A DNA stretch of 49,549 bases from an uncultured Eubacteriales bacterium. GTDB taxonomy: Bacteria; Bacillota; Clostridia; Oscillospirales; Acutalibacteraceae. The stretch covers positions 1-49,549 of the forward strand of contig ONID01000012.1 of the NCBI GenBank assembly GCA_900317765.1. Reading direction: 5' to 3'. Made by a program: the position numbers and the translations under genes. Positions within the stretch are counted from its first letter, which is position 1. Each line of letters begins with the position of its first letter. Shown here in pieces: positions 14,548 through 22,871 of this stretch. The notes under the pieces are model-generated. The model worked only from the letters and a program-made list of their open reading frames with translations. It was not told where the DNA came from and made no database searches.

Positions 14548-15945
14548 TTAATATATTTTCTTGTATGTCCTTGGGAATTGCAGCACATCTCTGATATTGC
14601 TGATTCCGGACACATACATTACAAGTCTGTCCAGTCCCAGACCGAAACCGCTGTGCTGGACGCTGCCGTATTTTCTTGTATCCAGATACTTCTCATACGC
14701 TTGCAGCGGCATATTTCTATGCTTCATCGCTTCCACAAGCTTGTCATAATCGGTCTCTCTTTCGCTGCATCCTATGATCTCTCCGACGCCGGGAACAAGC
14801 AGATCGGTGGCTGCAACCGTCTTTCCGTCCGGATTCTGCTTCATATAAAATGCCTTCAGCTCTTTGGGATAGTTGACCACAAATACCGGGCGCTTGAAAT
14901 GCACGTCGGTCAGGTAACGCTCATGCTCTGTCTGCAAATCACATCCCCAGAATACCGGATATTCGAACTTGTGCTTGCTGTCCTCAAGGATTTTAACTGC
15001 TTCGGTGTAATCCACACGTGCAAATTCGCTGTTGACCACGTGATTCAGTTTATCGATCAATCCCTTTTCAATGAACCGATTGCAGAATTCCATCTCCTCT
15101 GCGCAATTGTCAAGCACATCCTTAATCACGTATTTGATGAATTCTTCGCCAATATCCATTATTTCGTCAATATCCGCAAAGCACACTTCCGGCTCGACAT
15201 GCCAGAATTCGGCAACGTGTCTGGGAGTATCGCTTTTCTCTGCGCGGAACGATGGTCCGAATGTATAGATTCTGCCAAGACCGCCCAAAGCTGCCATTTC
15301 TCCCTCAAGCTGACATGACACGGACAAGCCGGCTTTCTGTCCGAAATAATCGTCACGGTAATACTCTTCCTCTGTTTTATAGGAAGCGTTCCACGGCTGG
15401 GTGGTGACTCTGAACATTTCCCCTGCGCCTTCGCAATCGCTTTCGGTGATGATCGGCGTGTGAACATAGGTGTAGCCGTTATGGTTGAAGTAGCTGTGGA
15501 CAGCAAACGCAAGCCGGGAACGAATTGTCAGACCCGCCTTCATCAGGTTGGTTCTGGTTCTTAAATGGGGAATGGTTCTCAGAAAGTCCACGCTCGTCTT
15601 CTTTTTTTGAAGCGGATAGGATGGCGGACAATCTCCCAACATCTCAACCGAATCCACCTCTAATTCGATCACATTCCTGTCCGACGGAACAAGAATACCG
15701 GTTGCTTTCAGCGAAACTCCGAAATTCAGAAGGGGTTTAATGACTCGCTTATAATCCTCTTCGGACATTTTATCCTGATGGATTGTCAATTGAAGATTCC
15801 TGACGGTTGTTGTTCCGTCATTCACCTGAATGAACGTCATAGGCTTGACTTCCGCGGATGTCTTGACCCAGCCGCACACCGTAACCGTTTGGTTAACGTA
15901 TTCGGAGACATTTGAAAACAATCTTGCAATATCAATGTGTTCCAT
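14548..15945 (-). CDS. asnS: Asparaginyl-tRNA synthetase
   Basis: Charges tRNA-Asn with asparagine; class II synthetase of the AspRS/AsnRS group, 465 residues as usual. The N-terminal OB-fold anticodon-binding domain is at about 15-110 (VTVCGWVKTSAEVKPMTFIQ). Catalytic motif 2 is FRAEKSDTPRHVAEFWHVE and motif 3 is GFGLGLDRLVMYVSG near the C-terminus. The start follows AGGTGG. Monocistronic, with its own promoter and terminator; no T-box leader is seen in the roughly 60-base leader. Confidence 0.97.
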   Translation of the reverse strand: MEHIDIARLFSNVSEYVNQTVTVCGWVKTSAEVKPMTFIQVNDGTTTVRNLQLTIHQDKMSEEDYKRVIKPLLNFGVSLKATGILVPSDRNVIELEVDSVEMLGDCPPSYPLQKKKTSVDFLRTIPHLRTRTNLMKAGLTIRSRLAFAVHSYFNHNGYTYVHTPIITESDCEGAGEMFRVTTQPWNASYKTEEEYYRDDYFGQKAGLSVSCQLEGEMAALGGLGRIYTFGPSFRAEKSDTPRHVAEFWHVEPEVCFADIDEIMDIGEEFIKYVIKDVLDNCAEEMEFCNRFIEKGLIDKLNHVVNSEFARVDYTEAVKILEDSKHKFEYPVFWGCDLQTEHERYLTDVHFKRPVFVVNYPKELKAFYMKQNPDGKTVAATDLLVPGVGEIIGCSERETDYDKLVEAMKHRNMPLQAYEKYLDTRKYGSVQHSGFGLGLDRLVMYVSGISNIRDVLQFPRTYKKIY

Positions 15946-16010
15946 TTTAATATACCACCTAACTTCTTTTATTTTACATCCAACACAGATAATACATAAA
16001 ATTATCTTTT

Positions 16011-16039
16011 ATATTAGCACGAAAACTGTTATTTGTCAA
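16011..16039 (-). promoter_or_regulatory. Promoter of asnS
   Basis: Minus-strand TTGACA (16034-16039), 17-bp spacer, TAATAT (16011-16016), about 65 bases before the start. Confidence 0.75.
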
Positions 16040-16101
16040 TAGAAATTGCTTGCATTGCCACGACTCTATCATAAACGCATCACATTATTCCAGAAAGAAT
16101 G

Positions 16102-16135
16102 AAAAGCCTCTGCACTATCAATCGGCAGAGACTTT
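16102..16135 (-). terminator. Terminator of the lgt-like gene
   Basis: AAAGCCTCTGC / GCAGAGACTTT stem with one mismatch, 20 bases after the stop, followed by CTTTTCATTC on the minus strand. Confidence 0.75.
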
Positions 16136-16155
16136 CATTCCATATCAGGATATGA

Positions 16156-17040
16156 TTATGATTCCGTTTTCACATCGTCTGAGATCTTGTCAACGACTTC
16201 GTCAGCGACATCTTCCACGGATGAGGCATCACTTTGCGCCGCGGTGGAATTCTTTTTCTTTACCGCTTTTACAATCAGAATAACGGTCACTGTCACAAAC
16301 ATCAGAACGCTGATAAACTGTGAAGTGGAAAGCGGACCGACAAAACCGCGTATCTTATCGCCGCGGAGGAATTCGTCCAGAAACCTGATCACGGCGTAGG
16401 ACAGCAAGTAAACATACATCAGCTTTCCGCTAAGCTTCTTCCTGATATACAGAATCATGATCAAAGCAAACAGAACAAATTCAACACCCGATTCCAACAG
16501 CTGAACGGGAAATCTCGACACTCCGTTTGCGGACGGAACCAGCGCATTGTGAAAAGTGAACCCGAATGGACATTCTATGCCGTAGCAGCATCCGCCGAGA
16601 AAACAGCCAATGCGGGCAAAACCGTGAAACAGCGGAACACAGAATGCCATCACGTCAAAATATGGATATTTCGGCAGCTTCAAGACCTTCATGTACCAAA
16701 AGGCTCCGATCAACGCGCCGAACAAGCCTCCGTAAAACACCATTCCGCCAAACACAGTGCCAAAAAGTATCAGGTAATTCCCGAAAGAATGAAGCAGTGA
16801 AAAATGATCTTTGGCGGCTTTGACGAGCATACCGGAATTAACCACGCCGTAAAGAATATGTGCTCCGATAAACAGCCCCAGCATTGCCGCAAGGGCGACA
16901 TGCGGCACATGGTTCTGATCGATTTCCTTCCGCTTTCTGGTAACCAGCCATGCTGCAAGCCACATGATAAAAAAACCGAAGCCTGCCATAATGGAATAGG
17001 ATGACAGCTGTCTACCGAATATTGTAATGTAAGGCAGCAA
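16156..17040 (-). CDS. lgt: Prolipoprotein diacylglyceryl transferase-like membrane protein
   Basis: Lgt transfers diacylglycerol from phosphatidylglycerol to the lipobox cysteine of prolipoproteins. 294 residues with about seven transmembrane helices and the topology of Lgt: FGGMVFYGGLFGALIGAF in the middle, then HGFARIGCFLGGCCYG, followed by FPVQLLES and the RFLDEFLRGD stretch. In canonical Lgt the signature is GRIGNFINGE.WG; here the Asn and following residues are replaced by Cys-rich sequence, a variant I know from many Clostridia, so catalytic equivalence is not certain. The tail after residue 260 is charged and longer than usual. The start is taken as TTG at 17040 because GGGAGG lies eight bases upstream; a longer frame to 17100 would run through a perfect hairpin. 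Confidence 0.85.
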   Translation of the reverse strand: MLPYITIFGRQLSSYSIMAGFGFFIMWLAAWLVTRKRKEIDQNHVPHVALAAMLGLFIGAHILYGVVNSGMLVKAAKDHFSLLHSFGNYLILFGTVFGGMVFYGGLFGALIGAFWYMKVLKLPKYPYFDVMAFCVPLFHGFARIGCFLGGCCYGIECPFGFTFHNALVPSANGVSRFPVQLLESGVEFVLFALIMILYIRKKLSGKLMYVYLLSYAVIRFLDEFLRGDKIRGFVGPLSTSQFISVLMFVTVTVILIVKAVKKKNSTAAQSDASSVEDVADEVVDKISDDVKTES

Positions 17041-17070
17041 TGATAATTCCTCCCTGATAATACAGATAAA

Positions 17071-17096
17071 TCCGCTGTAAATAAATTTACAGCGGA
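17071..17096. other. Perfect 12-bp hairpin upstream of lgt
   Basis: TCCGCTGTAAAT and its exact complement are separated by two bases. It sits between the zinc-ribbon gene at 17210 and the lgt start, 30 bases before the start codon. The T-run after it on the minus strand is weak (TTTATC), so it may be a poor terminator, an RNA stability element or a protein site. Confidence 0.55.
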
Positions 17097-17209
17097 CCAC
17101 TGTCAGTAAAACCGAATGATGTGCAAATAATACCTGAATTAATTCCTTCTGAAATATGGACCTAACGTTCGATCAAAACAAAACCTGATGTACCGACGTA
17201 ATCGGAAAA

Positions 17210-17650
17210 TTAGCCCTGGTTAGCCATCATACCGATAACAGCAAGAACGTGTAATACAAGACCAATAATGGAACATACCATACCGGCTGTTGCCTTTCCT
17301 CTGCCGGGAGTACCTTCAGGCATAGCGTTTCTCGCCTGGATGCCCAAAATCATACCGGCGATACCCAACGGGATACCGCAAATAAAGAAGCTGAGAATTC
17401 CGAGAACCAGTGATGCAGTTGCCTTTCCGCTGGCGGGATGGGTCATCTGCTGCTGATAGGGCTGCTGCTGATAAGGCTGCTGCTGGTAGGGCTGCTGCTG
17501 ATAGGCCTGCTGCTGATAAGGCTGCTGCTGGTATGCCTGCTGCTGATAGGGCTGCTGAGGAACCTGGCTTGCTGCGAGAGGCGCTCCGCAAACAGTGCAG
17601 GATACTGCCTCATCGGGCATCTGGGAACCGCAATTGTTACAAACTTTCAT
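17210..17650 (-). CDS. Zinc-ribbon, DUF4190-like membrane protein (YQQQ repeats)
   Basis: 146 residues. An N-terminal zinc ribbon (CNNC at 4-7, CTVC at 18-21) is followed by seven Tyr-Gln-Gln-Gln-Pro/Ala repeats (35-68) and a two-helix membrane domain (about 72-146) with the array's conserved ARN-MPEGTPGRGKATAG loop. The membrane part resembles DUF4190. Function unknown; the cytosolic ribbon and Gln-rich linker suggest protein contacts. AAGGAGAG precedes the ATG. Last gene of a four-gene array of paralogues. Confidence 0.8.
   Translation of the reverse strand: MKVCNNCGSQMPDEAVSCTVCGAPLAASQVPQQPYQQQAYQQQPYQQQAYQQQPYQQQPYQQQPYQQQMTHPASGKATASLVLGILSFFICGIPLGIAGMILGIQARNAMPEGTPGRGKATAGMVCSIIGLVLHVLAVIGMMANQG
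17447..17548 (-). repeat. 15-bp tandem repeat coding YQQQ(P/A)
   Basis: Seven 15-bp units in the linker of the zinc-ribbon gene. The neighbouring paralogue has only one or two such units, so the repeat has expanded here. Confidence 0.85.
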
Positions 17651-17741
17651 AAAATAGTCTCTCCTTAATAGAAAAATTTTTAATGGTAAAACAGCAAAAT
17701 ATAGAAAGAATTAATTAGGATTATTACATACTGCTAAATAC

Positions 17742-18209
17742 TCAAAGAACTCCTCCAAGAATCATCATATCTTCCATCAAAGTGGCACATCCGCCTATGC
17801 CGACAATGCACAGGCATGAAACCAGTGCGATACCGCCAATGACAATGCCGATGATGGAACATACCATTCCCGCAGTAGCGACACCTCGATCAGGATGTCC
17901 CAACGGCATCTTGTTTCTCGCCTTTACGCCCAATACACAGCCTATGATACCCAAAATCAATCCCACAAAAACGGTGCCAGTCACCAAACTCAGTCCTCCG
18001 AGAACCAAAGACGCTACCGCCATTCCCTTGGCGTTGCTGTCAATATACACCGGCTGAGCATACGGCTGTTGATAATAGCCCGCCTGTTGATAATCCTGCT
18101 GCTGATAAGGTTGCTGCGGAACCTGACTAACCGTCAGAGGCGCACCGCATACGGAGCAGGAAATCGCTTCATCCGGCATCTGACAGCCACAGGAATTGCA
18201 AATTTTCAT
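17742..18209 (-). CDS. Zinc-ribbon, DUF4190-like membrane protein
   Basis: 155 residues: zinc ribbon (CNSC at 4-7, CSVC at 18-21), a short Gln/Tyr-rich linker and a two-helix membrane domain with ARNKMPLGHPDRGVATAG between the helices. The C-terminus is more hydrophobic and Cys/Gly-containing (SCLCIVGIGGC). The first 34 residues are almost the same as in the protein at 17210 (MPDEA-SC-VCGAPL--SQVPQQPYQQQ), showing recent duplication. AAGGGGA precedes the ATG, and a minus-strand TTGACA-17-TAAAAT promoter lies near 18270-18300. Function unknown. Confidence 0.8.
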   Translation of the reverse strand: MKICNSCGCQMPDEAISCSVCGAPLTVSQVPQQPYQQQDYQQAGYYQQPYAQPVYIDSNAKGMAVASLVLGGLSLVTGTVFVGLILGIIGCVLGVKARNKMPLGHPDRGVATAGMVCSIIGIVIGGIALVSCLCIVGIGGCATLMEDMMILGGVL

Positions 18210-18306
18210 ATTTCTGTCCCCTTTTCGATCAATAAATACTCTGTTTAAGCAATCATCAACATTTGTATTTTATCATGTAAGTTAGGCATTGTCAACTGTT
18301 TATTAT

Positions 18307-18849
18307 TCAGATAAAGAAAAAAATTGAATAAATTGCCGTATAATAATCGATGTTGGCAGTGGGCGTTGTAGAACACAGTGCAAAAATTCCCACAACCAAG
18401 CAAACGACGGCAAGGGTCATTAATCCGCTGATGATCGCGCCGATGATCGACAATGTCAGCCCGGCAGTTGCAATTCCTCTGCCGGGAACGCCGACAGGAA
18501 GACGGTTTCTTCCCTTAATGCCGTAAACGATACCGACTATGCAGATCAGCAGTCCGAAAATAGCGGGAATGCCCGAAAGCTCCGGGGCAAGAACACTGAG
18601 AACAAGTCCTACCAGACCAAGAACAAGCGAAGCAATGGCTTTTCCTTTGCCGTCGGGCTGACCGACCGCAGGCTGTGGAACGTAAACTGTCTGATACTGA
18701 ACGATGGTTTCAGGTTCCGGTTTTTCAATCCTGGCCAGTTCCGAGTTTCTCCCGCCGGATGCGCGGCTGGCCGTAGACGCAGTTCCGCTGCCGGAGAAGG
18801 AGGCAGAAGTGTCCGGCATCTGTGATTCAGAAGCAATGTTCTTTTTCAT
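18307..18849 (-). CDS. Cysteine-less paralogue of the zinc-ribbon/DUF4190-like array
   Basis: 180 residues. Its two-helix domain (about 75-165) keeps the array loop GRNRLPVGVPGRGIATAG, but the N-terminus has no zinc ribbon. Aligned on the shared QMPD motif, the four ligand cysteines of the neighbours are replaced by Asn, Ser, Phe and Ser (IASESQMPDTSASFSGSG). A Ser/Arg-rich linker with EKPEPETIVQYQTVYVPQPA replaces the Gln repeats. AAAGGAGAG precedes the ATG, so the gene looks translated. Function unknown. It begins 25 bases after the end of the next upstream paralogue, so the two are probably co-transcribed. Confidence 0.75.
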   Translation of the reverse strand: MKKNIASESQMPDTSASFSGSGTASTASRASGGRNSELARIEKPEPETIVQYQTVYVPQPAVGQPDGKGKAIASLVLGLVGLVLSVLAPELSGIPAIFGLLICIVGIVYGIKGRNRLPVGVPGRGIATAGLTLSIIGAIISGLMTLAVVCLVVGIFALCSTTPTANIDYYTAIYSIFFFI

Positions 18850-18874
18850 CTCTTAACTCTCCTTTAATAAACGA

Positions 18875-19357
18875 TCACATAAAGAGGACTGTGAAAAGAT
18901 CACTGTACTCCGAAAGAAACGACGTATCCGAATTAGCGGCTCCGACGGCAAGACAAGCCGCCATTGAGCAGACACAGACCGTGCAGATCGTAGCGATAGA
19001 GCCAATGACAATTCCTATGATACCGCAGATCAGACCGCCTGTCGCCATTCCTCTGTTGGGATGACCCACGGGAAGCTCGTTTCTCGCCTTCACGCCGTAA
19101 ACTGTTCCGATAATACTGACGATAAGTCCGATCAGAGCAGGAAAATTCGCAAGGAAAGGCGCGACAAGAATGAGAATTATACCGCTCACACCGAGCACAA
19201 GCGCCGCCAAAGCCTTGTTGTTGACGCCCGTATCACCGCCCGGCTGAAAGGAAAAGCTCTGATCAGGCATCTGACTGGCCTTCAGCGGAGTGCCGCAGTT
19301 GGTACAGCACAATGCTTCATCCGGCATCTGAGCGCCGCATTTGTCACAAATTTTCAT
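18875..19357 (-). CDS. Zinc-ribbon, DUF4190-like membrane protein
   Basis: 160 residues, first gene of the array. Zinc ribbon (CDKC at 4-7, CTNC at 18-21), a short linker (SQMPDQSFSFQPGGD), then two long hydrophobic segments around ARNELPVGHPNRGMATGG and a Cys-rich hydrophobic stretch (ICTVCVCSMAACLAVG). A minus-strand TTGACA-18-TATAAT promoter lies at about 19393-19425. Function unknown; possibly a small membrane sensor or a member of a protein-protein interaction complex. Confidence 0.8.
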   Translation of the reverse strand: MKICDKCGAQMPDEALCCTNCGTPLKASQMPDQSFSFQPGGDTGVNNKALAALVLGVSGIILILVAPFLANFPALIGLIVSIIGTVYGVKARNELPVGHPNRGMATGGLICGIIGIVIGSIATICTVCVCSMAACLAVGAANSDTSFLSEYSDLFTVLFM

Positions 19358-19453
19358 AATTACCTATACCCCTTTACAACAAATATCAGTTAAATTATAT
19401 CATGCCGAAAGTTTGTTTGTCAATAATCATTTTTGATTTTTGCCGCCAAACGC

Positions 19454-20602
19454 CTATTTAATCTGAATTCCCTTCTTCTTCAGACGAAAATAAGCGTTCT
19501 CACGGAGCAGGGTGTAAAAGACCGACGTCAGCGGAATGAATATCAGCATGCCGGGAAGGCCCAGAAAGGCGTTGCCCATCAATGCGGCCAAAAGCGTCCA
19601 GATGGCAGGCAGTCCCATGGAATTACCCACTATCTTCGGATAGATCAGGTGGCTGTCGATCTGCTGTATCACCAGGAATATTGCCACAAATCCAAGTGCC
19701 TTCATAGGACTGATCATTACAATCAGCAGAAAACCGGTGAGCATGCCGATGAGCGGTCCGATATAGGGGATCAGCGCCATGAAGCCGATAAACATGCTGA
19801 TGATGACAGTATACGGCATATCAAAGATACTCATCACAAAGAAGAACATCATTCCGAGTATGAAAGCGTCGAGGCACTGTCCCGAGATAAAGTAAAAGAA
19901 AGTGTCGGAACACAGGCGGGAAATCTCGCATAATCTCTCCGCCTTGTTTTGGCTCAGATAAGCGTAAGTCAGTTTTTTGCACTGGCACTTCAACCGCTTT
20001 TTCCCTGCCAGAATATAGATGGCAATGATGATTCCCGTAAAGATATTGAGCGCGGTATTCACCACCGAAGAGGCTGCGCTGTAGGCCGTATCAACCAGCG
20101 TTGTCACATTTTCTGACATCTGGTCGACCAGTGTAGAAACATTGAGGTAATTGATGATCTGTTCTATTTTTGCGGTGTCAACACCGTAGCCTTTGAGACT
20201 CGTTATCAGCTTAGGATAATAAATCAGGAACGCGTCTCCTATTCCAGCCACGGAATCGATCACCCTCGGCACAACTACATCAAAGACATGGTAAATAATC
20301 AGCGCCGTAGAGATCAGCGTCAGCACAAGGCTTGCCGTGTCAATAAATGAAGCGGGAATTTTTCTGCCGGTTTTGGCCTTTATCTTTCCCGCAAAAAAAC
20401 TGAGCAGCTTCTGAAACCCCCGCATAGGCGCGTTGAGCACCACTGCAATCAGCACGCCGATGATGACCGGCATAGAGAGATGCACAACCCACCCCAAAAA
20501 AGCGATCACACTGCCCATATTGTTGAAAGCGGCAAACAGCGTGATTGAGATCAGGACAAACAGCAGTCCGTATTTGAAATACCCCTTTCCTTTTTCATCC
20601 AT
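19454..20602 (-). CDS. AI-2E family transporter (UPF0118)
   Basis: 382 residues, about eight transmembrane helices, with the family's late signature FDMPYTVIISMFIGFMALIP.IGP and LVIQQIDSHLIYPKIVGNSMGLP. The family includes E. coli TqsA (AI-2 export) and Na+/H+ or other permeases, so substrate cannot be assigned. The N-terminal pair of helices and the helical domain around 130-190 fit the usual layout. AGGGGA precedes the ATG. Same strand as the zinc-ribbon array but upstream of it by about 100 bases, with a separate promoter between. Confidence 0.88.
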   Translation of the reverse strand: MDEKGKGYFKYGLLFVLISITLFAAFNNMGSVIAFLGWVVHLSMPVIIGVLIAVVLNAPMRGFQKLLSFFAGKIKAKTGRKIPASFIDTASLVLTLISTALIIYHVFDVVVPRVIDSVAGIGDAFLIYYPKLITSLKGYGVDTAKIEQIINYLNVSTLVDQMSENVTTLVDTAYSAASSVVNTALNIFTGIIIAIYILAGKKRLKCQCKKLTYAYLSQNKAERLCEISRLCSDTFFYFISGQCLDAFILGMMFFFVMSIFDMPYTVIISMFIGFMALIPYIGPLIGMLTGFLLIVMISPMKALGFVAIFLVIQQIDSHLIYPKIVGNSMGLPAIWTLLAALMGNAFLGLPGMLIFIPLTSVFYTLLRENAYFRLKKKGIQIK

Positions 20603-20735
20603 AAAAAAACATCCCCTATTTTAATGATAACGATATTATAAACGACTTATTGGGAATTATTGCTAACTATATGAAAAAAAATATCCTCATAAATATAAAC
20701 AAAATGTAAACGACACAAATATTTGACAAAAATGT

Positions 20736-20764
20736 TTGAAATATCATAAAAGGTGTAGTATAAT
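20736..20764 (+). promoter_or_regulatory. Promoter of fba
   Basis: TTGAAA (20736-20741), 17-bp spacer, TATAAT (20759-20764); 75 bases before the start. Confidence 0.7.
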
Positions 20765-20839
20765 ATAAAAGTACTGGGACGGTTGGTCGGTCGACTCCGT
20801 CCGCAGAGCAAAATTTATTTATTTGGAGAGTGACATAAT

Positions 20840-21709
20840 ATGCCTCTGGTAAACGCAAAGGACATGCTTATCAAAGCTATGGAAGGCAAGTATGCCGTCG
20901 GTCAGTTCAACATCAACAATCTCGAGTGGACAAAGTCCATACTTCTCACCGCTGAGGAGCTGAAAGCTCCCGTTATTCTCGGTGTTTCCGAGGGTGCCGG
21001 CAAGTACATGTGCGGCTACAAGACAGTCGTCGGCATGGTCAAGGGCATGATCGAAGAGCTGAACATCACCGTTCCCGTAGCTCTGCACCTCGACCACGGT
21101 TCTTTTGAAGGCGCAAAGGCCTGCATCAAGGCTGGCTTCTCCTCCATCATGTTTGACGGTTCCCACTATCCCATCGAGGAAAACATCGAGAAGACCAAGA
21201 TTCTGGTCAACACTTGCGAAGTGCTGGGTCTTTCTCTCGAAGCTGAAGTCGGTTCCATCGGCGGCGAAGAGGACGGCGTTGTCGGTATGGGCGAATGCGC
21301 GGATCCCGCAGAGTGCAAGCAGATTGCTGATCTCGGCGTGACCATGCTCGCCGCAGGCATCGGCAACATTCACGGCAAGTACCCCGAAAATTGGCCCGGT
21401 TTGAGCTTTGACACCCTTGAGGCTGTCAAGAACACCGTCGGAGACGTTCCGCTGGTTCTGCACGGCGGCACAGGCATCCCCGAGGATCAGATCAAGAAGG
21501 CAATCTCCCTGGGCGTTGCAAAGATCAATGTCAACACCGAGTGCCAGCTCGCATTCCAGGAAGCAACAAGAGCCTACATCGAGGCAGGCAAGGACCAGCA
21601 GGGCAAGGGCTTCGACCCCCGCAAGCTGCTCGCTCCCGGCGCACAGGCCATCAGAGATATGGTCAAGACCAAGATGGAGATATTCGGATGCATAGGCAAA
21701 GCTGAGTAA
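20840..21709 (+). CDS. fba: Class II fructose-bisphosphate aldolase
   Basis: Cleaves fructose-1,6-bisphosphate to glyceraldehyde-3-phosphate and dihydroxyacetone phosphate, Zn2+-dependent; glycolysis and gluconeogenesis. 289 residues. Zinc and catalytic residues are in the expected places: ALHLDHGSFE (His-Asp-His), LEAEVGSIGGEEDG (Glu), GIGNIHGKYP (His) and LVLHGGTGIPE (His), with KINVNTECQ for phosphate binding. GGAGAG lies ten bases before the ATG. It has its own promoter and a strong terminator. Codon use is highly biased, as expected for a strongly expressed gene. Confidence 0.96.
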   Translation: MPLVNAKDMLIKAMEGKYAVGQFNINNLEWTKSILLTAEELKAPVILGVSEGAGKYMCGYKTVVGMVKGMIEELNITVPVALHLDHGSFEGAKACIKAGFSSIMFDGSHYPIEENIEKTKILVNTCEVLGLSLEAEVGSIGGEEDGVVGMGECADPAECKQIADLGVTMLAAGIGNIHGKYPENWPGLSFDTLEAVKNTVGDVPLVLHGGTGIPEDQIKKAISLGVAKINVNTECQLAFQEATRAYIEAGKDQQGKGFDPRKLLAPGAQAIRDMVKTKMEIFGCIGKAE

Positions 21710-21762
21710 TTTTCCCCCATCACCCCGAAAGGGAAATCTGAATTCAATTCACTATTGATAAA

Positions 21763-21827
21763 CCCCCGCTGAAGCGGAGTTTTTCCGGATCATCCGGAAA
21801 GATTCCGCCAAAGCGGGGGTGTTTTTA
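21763..21827 (+). terminator. Terminator of fba with nested hairpins
   Basis: CCCCCGCT pairs with AGCGGGGG (outer stem); GCGGA / TCCGC continue it, and TTTCCGGATCATCCGGAAA forms an inner palindrome. GTTTTTA follows. Confidence 0.9.
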
Positions 21828-21843
21828 TCTGCCGTGACGCCTG

Positions 21844-22575
21844 TCAATTAAATGTAAATGTCTGGATCACCTTATCATCGGAAAGAGAAAATGTTTCCGT
21901 GACTTCAATTTCAACCGAGCTGATCTCATTTTTTAATATATACGCTTTCTGAACTGCAATGCTTTTTCCCGGCTTTATCTTCTTTTCACCATTTTCAGTG
22001 TAGCAGGCATTGTCATCAAAAACAAAGGTCTCTTCCAGTTCAAAGCCATCCTGATATGCAGTTGCGATCAGCGCAATATCAAAGCTTGTCGCCGTGTCGC
22101 TGTTGTTTGAAAACTGATAAGTAACAACAAGGGAGGGATTCATGTCGTAATCCTCTGCTGAATAAGCAGAAACAATCTCAATTTCATAATCACCGAGTGT
22201 TCCTTGTGACGCCATGATATCGGGGGTGTCATCGTCAAGATGTTCGTCTTCACCGTATTCCTGAAAATACGATTCTGAGTCGTCGTAATTATCTTTGCCT
22301 GACAATACAAAGAATGTAATTACACCTATCAGAGCTACCAGCAGCACACCTGCCACGATAGCGAATATCCACCACGGAAAACTTTTTTTCTGCTGTGCGA
22401 AAGGCTGCTGATAAGAATATGGCATCTGTCCGTTCATGAACATCGGCTGCTGTATATTGACTGGCTGCGGCACATTGACAGGCTGCTGTACGACTGACTG
22501 CGTCTGGGTTACAGGACAACCGCAATTGGAACAGAAATTACCGCTGAATTCTGCGCCGCATTGAACACATTTCAT
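21844..22575 (-). CDS. Zinc-ribbon membrane protein with DUF5067-like extracellular domain
   Basis: 243 residues. Zinc ribbon at the N-terminus (CVQC ... CSNC), a Gln/Pro/Val linker (VQQPVNVPQPVNIQQP), one transmembrane helix (about 66-90), an acidic stretch, and a C-terminal beta-rich domain (about 120-243) beginning LGDYEIEIVSAY and containing VVTYQFSNNSDTATSF, which resembles DUF5067. Such domains face outside the cell, so the ribbon would be cytosolic. The ATG at 22575 has GGAGAG seven bases upstream. Function unknown. It shares the ribbon-linker-membrane plan with the array at 17.2-19.4 kb. Confidence 0.8.
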   Translation of the reverse strand: MKCVQCGAEFSGNFCSNCGCPVTQTQSVVQQPVNVPQPVNIQQPMFMNGQMPYSYQQPFAQQKKSFPWWIFAIVAGVLLVALIGVITFFVLSGKDNYDDSESYFQEYGEDEHLDDDTPDIMASQGTLGDYEIEIVSAYSAEDYDMNPSLVVTYQFSNNSDTATSFDIALIATAYQDGFELEETFVFDDNACYTENGEKKIKPGKSIAVQKAYILKNEISSVEIEVTETFSLSDDKVIQTFTFN

Positions 22576-22800
22576 TAAATATCTCTCCTGATAGAATATA
22601 TTTTGGATGAATCGCTTTACTCTCATATTATCACGTTACAACCTGTTTGTCAAGTTATTCAAACAATAATTCACAGAATGATTCTTCGCAGGAACTTAGA
22701 ATAATCTTATTTCATACATATTCCGGTTTACCATAATACATAATTTTTTTTTCCGCTTCCGCAAAATACTGACGTATCTTACGGAAGTTGCATTTTTATA

Positions 22801-22829
22801 TTGACAACTCCGCAAAATGGGTAGATAAT
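22801..22829 (+). promoter_or_regulatory. Promoter of ilvA-ridA
   Basis: TTGACA (22801-22806), 17-bp spacer, GATAAT (22824-22829), 43 bases before the start. Confidence 0.75.
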
Positions 22830-22871
22830 AGATAGCAACAATCCACATACTATAGGAAAGGTGAATTCAAC

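Noticed and set aside
15946..16155. T-box leader for asnS
   Set aside because: The leader from the mapped-looking promoter is only about 60 bases and lacks the T-box sequence.
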